From assembly GCF_028291725.1 (NCBI RefSeq), contig NZ_JAQGNT010000009.1, positions 1 through 64,000 on the forward strand: a stretch of DNA of 64,000 nucleotides. The letters are read 5' to 3'. How positions within the stretch are numbered: position 1 is the stretch's first letter; every line of letters begins with the position of its first letter. The translations under genes were made by a program, and so were the position numbers. The stretch comes from Hydrocarboniphaga sp. Its GTDB lineage: Bacteria > Pseudomonadota > Gammaproteobacteria > Nevskiales > Nevskiaceae. This document shows, in pieces, positions 51,272-60,994 of this stretch. The notes under the pieces are model-generated. The model searched no databases, was not told the origin of the DNA, and worked only from the letters and a program-made list of their open reading frames with translations.

Positions 51272-53812
51272 TTGTTTAAACAAAGCATTATCGCAACATC
51301 CGTAGGCTTGGCCGGCGCCATCGCGAGCTTCCCCGTGCATGCGCAAATGGAAGCAGTCGCCCAGCAGACCGCTCCAGTTCTTTTAACTGAAAGCGCTTTA
51401 AGTGAAACTGATGTACCGGCTGCGGAGTCGGCACCCGCCGATCCCACTGCGGCGGCACCAACTGCCGACGCCGCTCCGCCCGCCGCCGAAGCTGGTGAGC
51501 TGTCGATCGAGGAAGTCGTGATCACCGCACGGCGCCGCGCTGAAAGCATCCAGAACGTGCCGATCGCGGTCACTGCGGTGAGTGGCGATGCGCTGGCACG
51601 CGCGAACATCACCGACGTCAATGCGATGGCGACGCAGGTACCAAGCCTGGTGATCACGGCCGGCTCGTCCGGCAGCAAGGCGATACCGACGTTCGCGATC
51701 CGCGGCCAGAGCCAGCAGGAGCTTTCGATCCTCGCCGATCCGTCGGTGCCGGTGTACTTCAACGACGTCGTCGTCGAGCGCCAGCAGGGCGTCAATTCCT
51801 CGCTGTTCGACATCCAGTCGGTGGAAGTGCTCAAGGGCCCGCAGGGCACGCTGTTCGGCCGCAACTCCACCGGCGGCGCGATCAACATCAAAGCGAATAC
51901 ACCGAGCGAGGAGTTCGAAGGCTACGTCGGCACCACGGTCGGCAACCTCGGCCGCTTCAACACGACGGCGATGGTGAACCAGCCGCTGACCGACTGGGCG
52001 CAGCTGCGCGTCGCCGGCCAGACCACCGACAGCGACGGCTATCTGAAGGACGTCGTGCTCGACAAGGAGATCAACAACGAGCACACCAAGGCCGGCCGGG
52101 TTTCGCTCGCCGTGCAGCCGATGGATGGAATGAACTCGCTGTTCACGTTCTCGCGCTTCATCGAGGACGATGGCGGCACCGGCGCGGAAATCGTCACGCT
52201 GAATCCGGGCTCGCTGGCGAATGCGACCAAGCCCGACGGCACGCCGAACGGCACTGCGGCTTTCCTCGGCTACACCGGCTCGCTCAGCGGCGAGCAGATG
52301 GTGGCCGACCAGCAGGCGCGCGGCATCTACAAAACCGCCAGCGGCGCCGACCAGTTCACGCGCGTCTCGACTCGCGACATCGCCAACACGACGACCTATG
52401 ACATCAACGACGGCCTGTCGGTGAAAAACATCGTCGGCAACCGTCGCGTCACCGGCGGCAATTTCGACGATGTCGACGGCATGCCGATTCCGCTGATCCA
52501 GATCGCCCGCTACTACGACTTCAACCAGATCTCCGAAGAGTTCCAGCTGCTCGGCAAGACCGATACTCTGAACTGGATCGTCGGCGCCTATTACTTCCAC
52601 GAAGCCGGCGGCACCGACGACTACAGCATCACCGTCAAGCCGGCCAATACCTCGCCGGGCAACCAGATACCGCAGCCAGTACCGCAGGATTTCCCGGGCT
52701 GGACGCTGACCGATCCGGATGGCAAGAACACCAGCAAATCGGTGTTCGCACAGGCCACGCAGAAGCTGGACAACCTGGTCGAGGGTTTGTCGTTCACCGC
52801 CGGAGGCCGTTATACCTGGGATGACCGCGAGGCCACGATACGCAACCGTTCCGGCAACGCCAGCAATCCGAACGGACCGGAGGTCTGCCGCTTCTCGCGC
52901 GATCTGGACAGCGATCCCAGCACGCCCGAGACACCCGCCAACCAGGTGCCGATCGACGAATGCGTGGTCTCGTTCAAGAAGAGCTTCAGCGAGCCGACCT
53001 GGAACCTCAGCCTGGACTACCAGTTCACGCCGCATAACTTGCTCTACCTCGCCAATCGCCGCGGCTATCGCACGGGCGGCTTCGGCGCACGCGCCGCGAC
53101 CGAGGACGCGCTGTCCAAGACTTTCAATCCAGAAACCGTCACCGATGTCGAAATCGGCAGCAAGAACGACTTCCGCCTCGGTGAAATACCGCTGCGCCTC
53201 AATGCGGCTGTCTACTACTCGGACTACAAGGACATTCAGCGCCTGCTGACCGATCCGACCACCAATCCGCCGCAGACGATTCCGGTCAACGCCGCCAAGG
53301 CCACGATCAAGGGCGCGGAAGTCGAGTTCACGATCCTGCCGACGGACAACACCGAAATCTCGGGCTTCTATTCCTACACCGATGCGAGCTATGACGAGTT
53401 CATCGATCCACTGACCGGAGCCGACATCTCGAACCAGCCGTTTGCACGCGCCCCGAAGAACGTCTACAGCATCACCGGCCGCTACACGCTGCCGACACCG
53501 GCCGAGATCGGCAAGACCAGCGTGCAGGTCAATTACTTCCACACCGCCGGCTACAGCGCGAGCGATACCTACGCGCCTGAACAGAGCGTGGACGCGTATG
53601 GACTGCTGAACCTGCGCGCGGACTGGAACTCGGTCATGCGCAGCGGTTTCGATCTCGGCTTCTTCGTCAAGAACGCGCTCGACAAGGAATATCTGAACGC
53701 CTTCGGCGACATCTACACCTCGGCCGCTATCGGCATCGTCACGCGCACGCCAGGCGAGCCGCGCAGCTTTGGCCTGGATATCCGCTATCGCTTTGGTGCA
53801 CAAGGCGGCTGA
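51272..53812 (+). CDS. TonB-dependent outer-membrane receptor
   Basis: 846 residues from TTG 51272 (GAGGAG eight to thirteen bases upstream); the first ~25 residues are a signal ending PVHAQ. A long Ala/Pro linker precedes a TonB-box-like ELSIEEVVITARRR. The plug domain shows NVPIAVTAVSGDAL and VEVLKGPQGTLFGRNSTGGAIN; the barrel ends ...GLDIRYRFGAQGG with a terminal-region Phe (RYRFG). The plug/barrel sequence is typical of receptors from sphingomonad-like and related proteobacteria that import hydrophobic or large molecules. Followed by a terminator, then a DUF1254/1214 gene. Confidence 0.9.
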   Translation: MFKQSIIATSVGLAGAIASFPVHAQMEAVAQQTAPVLLTESALSETDVPAAESAPADPTAAAPTADAAPPAAEAGELSIEEVVITARRRAESIQNVPIAVTAVSGDALARANITDVNAMATQVPSLVITAGSSGSKAIPTFAIRGQSQQELSILADPSVPVYFNDVVVERQQGVNSSLFDIQSVEVLKGPQGTLFGRNSTGGAINIKANTPSEEFEGYVGTTVGNLGRFNTTAMVNQPLTDWAQLRVAGQTTDSDGYLKDVVLDKEINNEHTKAGRVSLAVQPMDGMNSLFTFSRFIEDDGGTGAEIVTLNPGSLANATKPDGTPNGTAAFLGYTGSLSGEQMVADQQARGIYKTASGADQFTRVSTRDIANTTTYDINDGLSVKNIVGNRRVTGGNFDDVDGMPIPLIQIARYYDFNQISEEFQLLGKTDTLNWIVGAYYFHEAGGTDDYSITVKPANTSPGNQIPQPVPQDFPGWTLTDPDGKNTSKSVFAQATQKLDNLVEGLSFTAGGRYTWDDREATIRNRSGNASNPNGPEVCRFSRDLDSDPSTPETPANQVPIDECVVSFKKSFSEPTWNLSLDYQFTPHNLLYLANRRGYRTGGFGARAATEDALSKTFNPETVTDVEIGSKNDFRLGEIPLRLNAAVYYSDYKDIQRLLTDPTTNPPQTIPVNAAKATIKGAEVEFTILPTDNTEISGFYSYTDASYDEFIDPLTGADISNQPFARAPKNVYSITGRYTLPTPAEIGKTSVQVNYFHTAGYSASDTYAPEQSVDAYGLLNLRADWNSVMRSGFDLGFFVKNALDKEYLNAFGDIYTSAAIGIVTRTPGEPRSFGLDIRYRFGAQGG

Positions 53813-53843
53813 TGCAAGCCGGCTTATTGGCATAACCTCCCCT

Positions 53844-53869
53844 CCCGCGCTTCGGCGCGGGTTTTCTTT
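53844..53869 (+). terminator. Rho-independent terminator after TonB receptor
   Basis: CCCGCGC-TTCG-GCGCGGG stem-loop followed by TTTTCTTT. Seven GC-rich base pairs with a stable tetraloop, 31 bp after the stop. Confidence 0.9.
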
Positions 53870-53891
53870 GTCTGAAAGCCAGGAGTTTTTC

Positions 53892-55238
53892 ATGGATGGA
53901 CTCGCCGACATTCGCCAGATTGCCGAGCAGGCTTACGTGTACGCGTATTCACCGGTCATGGCCTACGGCCTGACGTATACGCAGATCGTCACCGCGCCCG
54001 AAGCGGAACGTCAGCCAGTCAACACCTGGAAGCATTTCCGCACGCTGGCGACGCCGGATTTCAACAACTACATTCCCTGGGTCAACACCGACACGGTGTA
54101 TTCGTCATCATGGCTGGACCTGCGCGCGGAGCCGGTGGTGCTGGTCACACCGGAGTTTCCCAAGCACCGCTTTCAGAACATCCAGATCAACGATGTCTAC
54201 GGCCACAACATCGTCAACCGCGGCACTCGCACGCATGGCAACGGCTCGCGCCGCTATCTGATCGCTGGCCCGGGCTGGAGCGGCCCGACGCCGGCCGGAA
54301 TCGACGAAGTCATCGTCGGCGAATCCTGGCTGCTGAAGATGTTCGCCCGCATCCTCGTGGAAGGCGCCGACGAGAACTGGACCGAACTGCATGCGCTGCA
54401 GGATCGCTTCGAGTTGCATACGCTGAGCGCCTGGCTCAAGCAGAATCCGCCGCCACCGGTCGCGGCTATCGACTGGGTCGTGCCCGACGGCAACGCTCGA
54501 CTGTTCGAGGCACGCACGCCGAACTTCATCTGCTACTTGAATTTCGTGCTCGGCATGTGCCGCATACACGAAAGCGAAATCGCGCTGATGCAGCGCTTCT
54601 CCAAGATCGGCATCGACCCGGGTCTGGACTTCGATGCATCCAAGCTCGACACGCCGCGGCGCAACGCAATTCAGGCCGGCATCGATGCCGGTTACGAACG
54701 CATCCAGAAGCGCCTCGCGCATCTCGACGATCCGGTCAACGGCTGGGTCTATCCGCTGAACTTGCGCGGTCCGCGATCGATACTCGCCGGCAGCGACGAC
54801 GCCTTCCTGCGCCGCGCGGTGCTGGCACGCTATGCGATCTGGGGCCCGGAATCGGCCGAAGTCGTCTACATGACCGCCGAAGTCGATCTCGACGGCGAGC
54901 CGCTGGACGGCAGCCAACATCGCTACCGCTTCCACCTCGCTCCGCCACCGCCGGTCAAAGGCTTCTGGTCGTTCACGGTCTACGACGCGAAGACGCGCTT
55001 GCTGGTGAAGCATCCCAGCGGACGCTACAAGATCGGCGACCGTGATCGCGATCTGGTGTACGCCGCGGATGGCTCGCTGACGCTGTACGTGCAGCACGAT
55101 TCGCCGGGCGCGGAACATCAGGCCAATTGGCTGCCGGCGCCGGCGATGCCGTTCCAGATCGTCGCGCGGCTGTACTGGCCCGAGGCGGAGCTGCTCGATG
55201 GGCGCTACCAGCCGCCGGGACTTTGCAAGGCGGGATGA
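53892..55238 (+). CDS. DUF1254/DUF1214-domain protein
   Basis: 448 residues from ATG 53892 (AGGAG upstream); the frame is open earlier but that is terminator DNA. N-terminal half has the DUF1254 pattern IPWVNTDTVYSSSWLDLRAEPVVL; the C-terminal DUF1214 part has KGFWSFTVYDAKTRLLVKHPSGRYKIGDRD and LTLYVQHD. Function in the family is unknown. No signal peptide is evident. It follows the TonB receptor and the second sulfotransferase, echoing the sulfotransferase-DUF1214-like pair at 21225-23632. Confidence 0.85.
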   Translation: MDGLADIRQIAEQAYVYAYSPVMAYGLTYTQIVTAPEAERQPVNTWKHFRTLATPDFNNYIPWVNTDTVYSSSWLDLRAEPVVLVTPEFPKHRFQNIQINDVYGHNIVNRGTRTHGNGSRRYLIAGPGWSGPTPAGIDEVIVGESWLLKMFARILVEGADENWTELHALQDRFELHTLSAWLKQNPPPPVAAIDWVVPDGNARLFEARTPNFICYLNFVLGMCRIHESEIALMQRFSKIGIDPGLDFDASKLDTPRRNAIQAGIDAGYERIQKRLAHLDDPVNGWVYPLNLRGPRSILAGSDDAFLRRAVLARYAIWGPESAEVVYMTAEVDLDGEPLDGSQHRYRFHLAPPPPVKGFWSFTVYDAKTRLLVKHPSGRYKIGDRDRDLVYAADGSLTLYVQHDSPGAEHQANWLPAPAMPFQIVARLYWPEAELLDGRYQPPGLCKAG

Positions 55239-55267
55239 TTCTCCGATATCGACGGGCAACGACACCC

Positions 55268-55347
55268 GTAGGTCGGCAATCCCTTGCCGACGTGAGGCGG
55301 TGATTGCGCATCCGAGGGCGCACGTCGGCAAGGGATTGCCGACCTAC
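55268..55347. repeat. Family-2 intergenic inverted repeat
   Basis: GTAGGTCGGCAATCCCTTGC arm and its complement. It and the next repeat fill most of the 333-bp gap 55239-55571, which has no gene. Confidence 0.85.
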
Positions 55348-55378
55348 GCGACAAAGTGAACCGTGTTGGTTTCAGCGT

Positions 55379-55456
55379 GTAGGTTGGGGTGAGCGCAGCG
55401 AACCCCAACGTGTGCCCGCGCCGATGTTGGGGTTCGCTGCGCTCACCCCAACCTAC
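55379..55456. repeat. Family-1 intergenic inverted repeat
   Basis: Complete copy with GTAGGTTGGGGTGAGCGCAG arms, 31 bp from the family-2 copy. Two unrelated repeats side by side suggest this spot tolerates insertions. Confidence 0.85.
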
Positions 55457-55571
55457 ACGGCTGTCGTCTCGCCCCCATCCCGCCGTTGGCTTAACTCGAA
55501 TCGACACAAGTCGATTCTCGCCGGGGCCAACGGCTCCCCTGCATGCGGGGGAAGGAACTGGCCGGTTCGGC

Positions 55572-56009
55572 TCAGACCGGCAACATCAGCTCAGTCATCG
55601 CCTCGCGCACCGCCGCGACCAGCGGCACCGGCCTGCGCGAATCGGGGTCGACGAACACATGCACGAAATGCGCGGTCGCAGCCGGCTGGCTGTCGCCTTG
55701 CCTGAACAGCGCGACCTCGTAACGCAGGCTGCTGTTGCCGATGCGGCCGATCCGCAGTCCGGCATCGATCGCCTCGGGAAACGTGATCGGCTGGTGATAG
55801 TTGCACTGGCTTTCGATGGTCAGCCCGATCGCGTCCCAGTGCGGCCCGCGCAGCACCTGCCTGTCGATCAGCATCGTCGTCACGACGGTGTCGATGAACG
55901 AGTAATACTGCACGTTGTTGACATGCCCGTAAGGATCGCCGTCCATCCAGCGCGTCGCGATCGACAGCCAGTAGCGATACCGATCGCGGGTTTCAATTTT
56001 CGTTTCCAT
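55572..56009 (-). CDS. 4HBT-type acyl-CoA thioesterase
   Basis: 145 residues from ATG 56009 (GGAGG eight bases upstream). The hot-dog signature RWMDGDPYGHVNNVQYYSFID holds the conserved Asp and GHVNN. It should cleave an acyl-CoA or related thioester. It starts 22 bp after the MFS stop on the same strand, so both are likely co-transcribed: the transporter may bring in, or expel, what the thioesterase releases. Confidence 0.88.
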   Translation of the reverse strand: METKIETRDRYRYWLSIATRWMDGDPYGHVNNVQYYSFIDTVVTTMLIDRQVLRGPHWDAIGLTIESQCNYHQPITFPEAIDAGLRIGRIGNSSLRYEVALFRQGDSQPAATAHFVHVFVDPDSRRPVPLVAAVREAMTELMLPV

Positions 56010-56031
56010 CAGATCCTCCGCTGTCCGCTCG

Positions 56032-57363
56032 TCAGGCTGAAGTCTGCGGGCTAAACGCCGCTGCGCGCAGCAGATCGCCCGGAGCCCATTTCGCCGCGAC
56101 GAGCAGATGCACCGTCGCCCAGATATTGCCCAGGGCCAGCAGCGCCATTGCGTAGGGCAGCGCGTTGGCGCCGAAACTCGGGTTGAACCGGTCGCTGAGC
56201 AGCCCGACGAACTGCGGCCCGAAACCGTAACCGCAGACATTGCACAGCACCTGCAGCAGGGCCATCGTCGTGCCGCGCATCGTCGAGCGCGTTAGTTCGA
56301 GTGAAAGCGCGTAGCCGGTCGAGACGATCATCGCATTGAAGAAATGCTGGGCGGCGAAGCCGACGATGGTCAAGGGCAGCGATCCGCCGAGAATACCGAG
56401 CAGGGCAGTCGGCACGGTCAGCGCTGTCGCCAGCGCGGTGAGCTTGGGCAGATTGGCGACATTGCGCGTGCCGACACGGCTCGCCAGCATTCCGCCGACG
56501 AAAGAGCCGAGCGCGCCGAACGTCGCCACACCCAGCGCCAGCGTGAGCCCGGCGGTTTTCAGATTGATGCCATACAGGCGGATCATCAGCGGCGCGAGCC
56601 ACGCGCCCATCCCGGCCGTCACCGCCATCGCGATGACGATGCCGGTCATCGTGTGCACCTGCGAACGCTGCGACCAGATGAAACCCAGAGTCTGGCCCAG
56701 GCTGGACGCGGCTACCGGTGCGCTGCGCGACGCGGCCGGCACTTCCTGATCTTCGTCGGCGTCGCCGCGTCGCGGTTCTTTGATCGTGGTCAGAACCAGG
56801 AGCATCAGCAGCAGGCCGGGAATACCCGCGACCAGAAAGCCGGCGCGCCATCCGTACTTCTGCGCCACGATCGCGGCCACCGCAAAGCCGATGATCGTGC
56901 CGATCTGCGTGCCCATGTAGTAGATGCCCATCGCAGTCGGGCGATCCTTGCGCTTGAAGTAATCGGCGATCAGCGACACGTTGGTCGGCGTGCCGCCCGA
57001 CTCCGCTGCGCCGATGCCGATACGCGCGATCACCAGCGAGGCAAAGCCGCCGGCGAATCCGCACAGAGCGGTCAGGCCGCTCCACACCGTCAGCAGCACC
57101 GAAAGCAGACGCACGCGGTGCACTCGATCCACCAGCAGCCCCAGCGGAATGCCGGCAATGCCGAACGAAATCGCGTAACTCAAGCCGGCGAGGAAGCCGA
57201 GCTGCGTATCGGACAGAAGGAATTCGCGCTTGATCGGCTCCAGCAGCAGCGTGACGACCTGGCGATCCATGTGGTGGAACGCGTAGACCAGCACCAGCAG
57301 CGACAGTACATACCAGCGATAGCCCGAGGCCGCCGGCCTGCCGGATGTGCGCACAGCCTTCAT
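56032..57363 (-). CDS. MFS transporter (spinster/ACS-like)
   Basis: 443 residues. Twelve hydrophobic segments with FHHMDRQVVTLLLEPIKREF after TM1, GIPLGLLVDRVHRVRLL (loop 2-3) and IARIGIGAAESGGTPTNVSLIADYF in TM4-5, a pattern of the spinster-like/ACS-like MFS group that carries organic acids or lipids. AGGAG upstream supports ATG 57363. Divergent from a TetR gene across the AT-rich region 57364-57763, which is probably the regulator of this operon. Confidence 0.87.
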   Translation of the reverse strand: MKAVRTSGRPAASGYRWYVLSLLVLVYAFHHMDRQVVTLLLEPIKREFLLSDTQLGFLAGLSYAISFGIAGIPLGLLVDRVHRVRLLSVLLTVWSGLTALCGFAGGFASLVIARIGIGAAESGGTPTNVSLIADYFKRKDRPTAMGIYYMGTQIGTIIGFAVAAIVAQKYGWRAGFLVAGIPGLLLMLLVLTTIKEPRRGDADEDQEVPAASRSAPVAASSLGQTLGFIWSQRSQVHTMTGIVIAMAVTAGMGAWLAPLMIRLYGINLKTAGLTLALGVATFGALGSFVGGMLASRVGTRNVANLPKLTALATALTVPTALLGILGGSLPLTIVGFAAQHFFNAMIVSTGYALSLELTRSTMRGTTMALLQVLCNVCGYGFGPQFVGLLSDRFNPSFGANALPYAMALLALGNIWATVHLLVAAKWAPGDLLRAAAFSPQTSA

Positions 57364-57763
57364 CGAGTCTCCTTGACGATCCGCCGGAGGCGTCGACGGA
57401 TCGGCTTATCGACGCGCCTGGTTCGGCGCTATCGCTTGTTTGGGCAAAGCGGGCAGCCGGCGTCGGGAGGCAAAGCGCCGCGACGGCCACGGTTCGCAGT
57501 ATATGCCGCCGGACGGCAATATTGATAGCGCTTCAAGTTTATAATGGGACAGCAACGACCAATATCTGAATATCCCTTTTATATTAAATGTTTAACTTTA
57601 TTAAGGTAAGGGACCAACCGGCTCATAGCGCAGTCAAGACGCTCAAGTCCTCGGCAGTTTCCGCGCCATAGATTGGCCGACCGCCACGTCGTCGAGACTG
57701 GCAATGTGCCGCGGCTCCCCCGATATTGCACGGCATCGCCATGACTCCAGGACGCCATCCCGA
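57364..57763. other. AT-rich divergent promoter region
   Basis: 400 bp with no gene. The stretch 57520-57605 is markedly AT-rich (TTTATATTAAATGTTTAACTT-like), with AATATCTGAATATCC and TAGCGCTTCAAGTTTATAATG as promoter candidates on either strand. I see no perfect palindrome longer than six. Confidence 0.5.
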
Positions 57764-58366
57764 ATGCCCAAGACTGCCGCTGCCGGCGCCAGGCCGAAAC
57801 CGCCTACCAAGGGCGAAAGAACCCGCAGCGAGATCCTGAAAGCGGCAACGCGCTTGTTCGCCGCCAAGGGCTACGACGCGACCGGAGTGCGTCAGATCGG
57901 GGAGGCCGTCGGGGTCAACCCTGCACTGATCAATCTGTATTTCGGCTCGAAGGGAGACCTGTTCCGCGAAGTCGCAAGCCAGGCGCTGGCCGGAGCTGAA
58001 CTGCGGCAAGGCAGCGTCGATCAACTCGGCGAGCAATGGGCGCGCTTCACCGTGCAGGGCGTCTCCGCCAGGCAGGCGCGGCTCAAGGCATCCAATCAGT
58101 CGTTGCAACTGCTGATCCGTTCGGCTGCAAGCCCGGTCGCGGCCGCCACCGTGCGCCGCGCGATCGGCGAACAGATCGTCGATCCGATCGCCTCTCGCCT
58201 GAGCGGCGATCGCACTCAGGAGCGCGCGGCGCTGATCGCCACCTACCTGCTCGGCTTCTCGCTGATGCAGCGCGTGATCGGGGTCGATGCCCTGGCCAAA
58301 GGTGATCATGAGACGCTGATCCGGCACCTGGCCGAGGCGGTGCAGAACTGTGTCGACGACCGCTGA
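57764..58366 (+). CDS. TetR-family regulator
   Basis: 200 residues from ATG 57764 (MPKTAAAGARPKPPTKGERT). The HTH reads TRLFAAKGYDATGVRQIGEAVGVNPALINLYFGSKGDLFREV, a TetR domain with INLYFGSK in place of IYYHFGSK. The C-terminal domain contains RSAASPVAAATVRRAI and AATYLLGFSLMQR-like helices of the AcrR type. A CGATA...TATCG palindrome 14 bp after its stop, before the P450, may be its operator, and the MFS gene is divergent. It probably controls the P450/epoxide-hydrolase genes, the MFS, or both. Confidence 0.85.
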   Translation: MPKTAAAGARPKPPTKGERTRSEILKAATRLFAAKGYDATGVRQIGEAVGVNPALINLYFGSKGDLFREVASQALAGAELRQGSVDQLGEQWARFTVQGVSARQARLKASNQSLQLLIRSAASPVAAATVRRAIGEQIVDPIASRLSGDRTQERAALIATYLLGFSLMQRVIGVDALAKGDHETLIRHLAEAVQNCVDDR

Positions 58367-58380
58367 AGCAGCGCCAATCA

Positions 58381-58394
58381 CGATACGGATATCG
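58381..58394. promoter_or_regulatory. Palindrome CGATA-CGGA-TATCG before P450
   Basis: Perfect 5+4+5 inverted repeat between the TetR gene and the P450 gene. Its place suits a repressor site; the protein is unknown. Confidence 0.45.
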
Positions 58395-58501
58395 AAATAT
58401 CTCGGGCCTGCATGTCTCGAGAGGCGCAGCCATCGCGCTTGCTTTTTTCTAATCACCCGTTTAGTTTTTTAAAACGATAAGGGGCAGCAAGGAGAAAGCC
58501 G

Positions 58502-59728
58502 ATGTCCGCAGCAGCCAGCAGTATCGCAACCGCCCCGGTCGCGATACCCGATCACGTATCGCCCGAGCGCGTCGTCGATTTCGACTACGTCAACGACCCG
58601 ATGTTCAGCACCGATCCGCAGGCTGCCTACCTACGCTTCCGCGATGGGCCCGATCTGATCTATACGCTGCGCAACGGCGGCCACTGGATCGCGACGCGGC
58701 GCGAGCTGATGGTCGAGATATTCCAGAACTCCGAGGTTTTCTCGACGTTCCCGTATGTGATCCCGAGTTCGGTCTCCAGTGCGACACCGCAGCCTTTCAC
58801 CGAGATCAATGCACCGGACAATCTGAAATATCGGCGCCTGCTGTCACCGATGATGGCACCCAAGGCCGTCACCAGCTTCGAGACCTACGGCCGCGAAATC
58901 ATGCGCGAGCTGATCGACGAGGTGCTGCCGCGCGGTGAATGCGAGTTCTCCAGCGACGTCGCGCAGAAGCTGCCGATCTTCATCATCATGCGCTGGCTCG
59001 ACCTGCCCTTCGAAGACCGCTTCATGCTGATGAACAACGTCGACAAGGTGCTCAGCGATCCCGACCCGGAACAGCGTCGGCTGGCCCGCGAGTTCACCGT
59101 GAACTACATCGACAGCACGGTCGCGGCGCGGCGCGAGAAGCCGGGCGACGATCTGATCAGCTACCTGGTCAACAGCGAGGTCGACGGCCGCCGCGTCACG
59201 CAGATGGAAGGCGTGTCGATGGCGAGGAACCTGATCCACGGCGGGCTCGACACGGTGCGCAACATGATGTCGCACATTGCGCTGTTCCTGGCCAACAACG
59301 CACCACATCGCCAGCAACTGGTCGACGATCCCGCGCTGATTCCGGCGGCGATCGAAGAACTGTTCCGCTGGTATGCGCTGCCGAACATGCCGCGTTGCGT
59401 GCTGAACGACATCGAGTTCCACGGCGTGGCGATGAAGAAAGGCGAGCAGATCCTGATGCCGCTGATGCTGGCGGGCCACGACGAGCGCTACTATGAGGCA
59501 CCGGATACTGTCGACTTCAAACGCCGGGACATGCGCCACATCACCTTCGGCAACGGCGCACATGTCTGCCCGGGACAGCACCTGGCGCGCATCGAGCTGA
59601 AGATCTTCCTGGAGGAATGGTTGAGCCGCATTCCGCATTTCAAGATCAAGCCCGGTACGACACCCGTCACTGCCGGCGGCATCATCCTCGCCGTGCGCAG
59701 CCTGTCGCTGGAATGGACGGCGCCGTGA
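58502..59728 (+). CDS. Cytochrome P450 (CYP101-like class I)
   Basis: 408 residues. ExxR (EELFRWY), I-helix LIHGGLDTVRNMM with the Asp-Thr pair, and heme loop FGNGAHVCPGQHLAR with proximal Cys are all present. The overall layout resembles CYP101-type monooxygenases that hydroxylate terpenoids or aromatics using a ferredoxin and reductase; none is in the window. AAGGAG upstream supports ATG 58502. The next gene, an epoxide hydrolase, overlaps its stop, suggesting the P450 can make an epoxide that is then opened. Confidence 0.92.
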   Translation: MSAAASSIATAPVAIPDHVSPERVVDFDYVNDPMFSTDPQAAYLRFRDGPDLIYTLRNGGHWIATRRELMVEIFQNSEVFSTFPYVIPSSVSSATPQPFTEINAPDNLKYRRLLSPMMAPKAVTSFETYGREIMRELIDEVLPRGECEFSSDVAQKLPIFIIMRWLDLPFEDRFMLMNNVDKVLSDPDPEQRRLAREFTVNYIDSTVAARREKPGDDLISYLVNSEVDGRRVTQMEGVSMARNLIHGGLDTVRNMMSHIALFLANNAPHRQQLVDDPALIPAAIEELFRWYALPNMPRCVLNDIEFHGVAMKKGEQILMPLMLAGHDERYYEAPDTVDFKRRDMRHITFGNGAHVCPGQHLARIELKIFLEEWLSRIPHFKIKPGTTPVTAGGIILAVRSLSLEWTAP

Positions 59729-60864
59729 AGCCCTTCAAGGTCGCGGTCGGTGAAGAGCAGATTGCCGACCTGCGCCGGCGACTGTCTTACACGCGCTGGC
59801 CCGACCAGCTCGAGGACGATGACTGGAGCTACGGCACCGACGGCGTCTATCTGCGCCAGCTCTGCGACTACTGGCGCGATGGCTACGACTGGCGCGCTTT
59901 CGAAAGCCGCTTGAACGCACACCCGCAGTTCACCACCGAAGTCGATGACCTGCATCTGCATTTCTACCATCTGCGCTCACACGAGCCCGGTGCCAAGCCC
60001 CTGCTGCTCAGCCACGGCTGGCCGGGTTCGATCGTCGAATTCCAGCAGGTGATAGGCCCCCTCGCCGATCCGCGCGCGCATGGCGGCGATCCGGCCGACG
60101 CTTTCCATGTGATCGCGCCCTCGTTGCCGGGCTTCGGTTTCTCGGGCCCGACGACGCGGCGCGGCGTCAACGGCCGCGTGGTCGCCAGCGCGTTCAATCA
60201 GCTGATGCTGAAGCTCGGTTATCCGCGCTATTTCGCTCAGGGCGGCGACTGGGGCTCGATGATCACGGTGATACTCGGCGGCCTGCATGCCGAGCAGGTC
60301 GAGGCGATCCATCTGAACCTGCTGACCGCGCCGCCGCCGGACCCCGAGCATCCGCACGCGGGCTTGAGCAATGCGGAAATCGAAGCAGTGCAACGCAATC
60401 GCGTTTTCGCCGAACACGAGACCGGTTATCAGCAGATCCAGCGCACCAAGCCGCAGACGCTGGCCTATGGGCTGAGCGATTCACCGGCAGGGCTCGCCGG
60501 CTGGATCGTCGAGAAATTCCGCGGCTGGAGCGATTGCGGCGGCGATATCGGACGCAGTTTCAGCCGCGACCAACTGCTCGACAATATTTCCATCTACTGG
60601 CTCACCGGCACGATCAACTCGTCGATGCGTCTGTATTTCGAGGAGATCGGACCCGGGCGGCGCCAGCCGCTGCCGAAAGTCGCGGTGCCCACCGGCCACG
60701 CGCTGTTCCCGGCCGAGATCACCCGCACGCCGCGCCCCTGGGCGGACGCAAAGTTCAATATCCGGCGCTGGCAGACCATGCCGCGTGGCGGACATTTCGC
60801 GGCGATGGAAGAGCCCGGATTGTTTGTCGGTGAAGTGCGGGAGTTTTTCCGCGAGTTCCGCTGA
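59725..60864 (+). CDS. Epoxide hydrolase (EHN-domain alpha/beta-hydrolase)
   Basis: 379 residues from GTG 59725, in the GTGA overlap seen elsewhere in this region; ATG 59713 would add four residues. N-terminal EHN domain KPFKVAVGEEQIADLRRRLSYTRWPD, oxyanion HGWPGS near residue 90, nucleophile Asp in QGGDWGSM near 175, and His in PRGGHFAAMEEP near the end. It opens an epoxide to a diol. It is coupled to the P450, which could supply its substrate. Confidence 0.9.
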   Translation: MKPFKVAVGEEQIADLRRRLSYTRWPDQLEDDDWSYGTDGVYLRQLCDYWRDGYDWRAFESRLNAHPQFTTEVDDLHLHFYHLRSHEPGAKPLLLSHGWPGSIVEFQQVIGPLADPRAHGGDPADAFHVIAPSLPGFGFSGPTTRRGVNGRVVASAFNQLMLKLGYPRYFAQGGDWGSMITVILGGLHAEQVEAIHLNLLTAPPPDPEHPHAGLSNAEIEAVQRNRVFAEHETGYQQIQRTKPQTLAYGLSDSPAGLAGWIVEKFRGWSDCGGDIGRSFSRDQLLDNISIYWLTGTINSSMRLYFEEIGPGRRQPLPKVAVPTGHALFPAEITRTPRPWADAKFNIRRWQTMPRGGHFAAMEEPGLFVGEVREFFREFR

Positions 60865-60900
60865 AGGCGATGTCACCGACTGCCGTCCACAAGCTGCACT

Positions 60901-60968
60901 TGCAGGAGCGGTCCTTGACCGCGATTGTGCGGGCGGGGCCTCAATCGCGGACAAGGACCGCTCCTACA
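60901..60968. repeat. Family-3 intergenic inverted repeat
   Basis: Arms TGCAGGAGCGGTCCTTGACC and its near complement ending CGCTCCTACA, between convergent epoxide hydrolase and P450 genes. It differs from 23675-23743 in the inner arm. Confidence 0.75.
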
Positions 60969-60994
60969 GTAGCGGCCGGGCCGACCGCGCCGGC

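Noticed and set aside
51398-53911. 837-codon open frame on the minus strand
   Set aside because: It is antisense to the TonB receptor, whose protein has full family motifs; high GC keeps antisense frames open. The same applies to long frames opposite other genes (e.g. 32698-34272 +, 41525-43132 +, 8259-9743 -).
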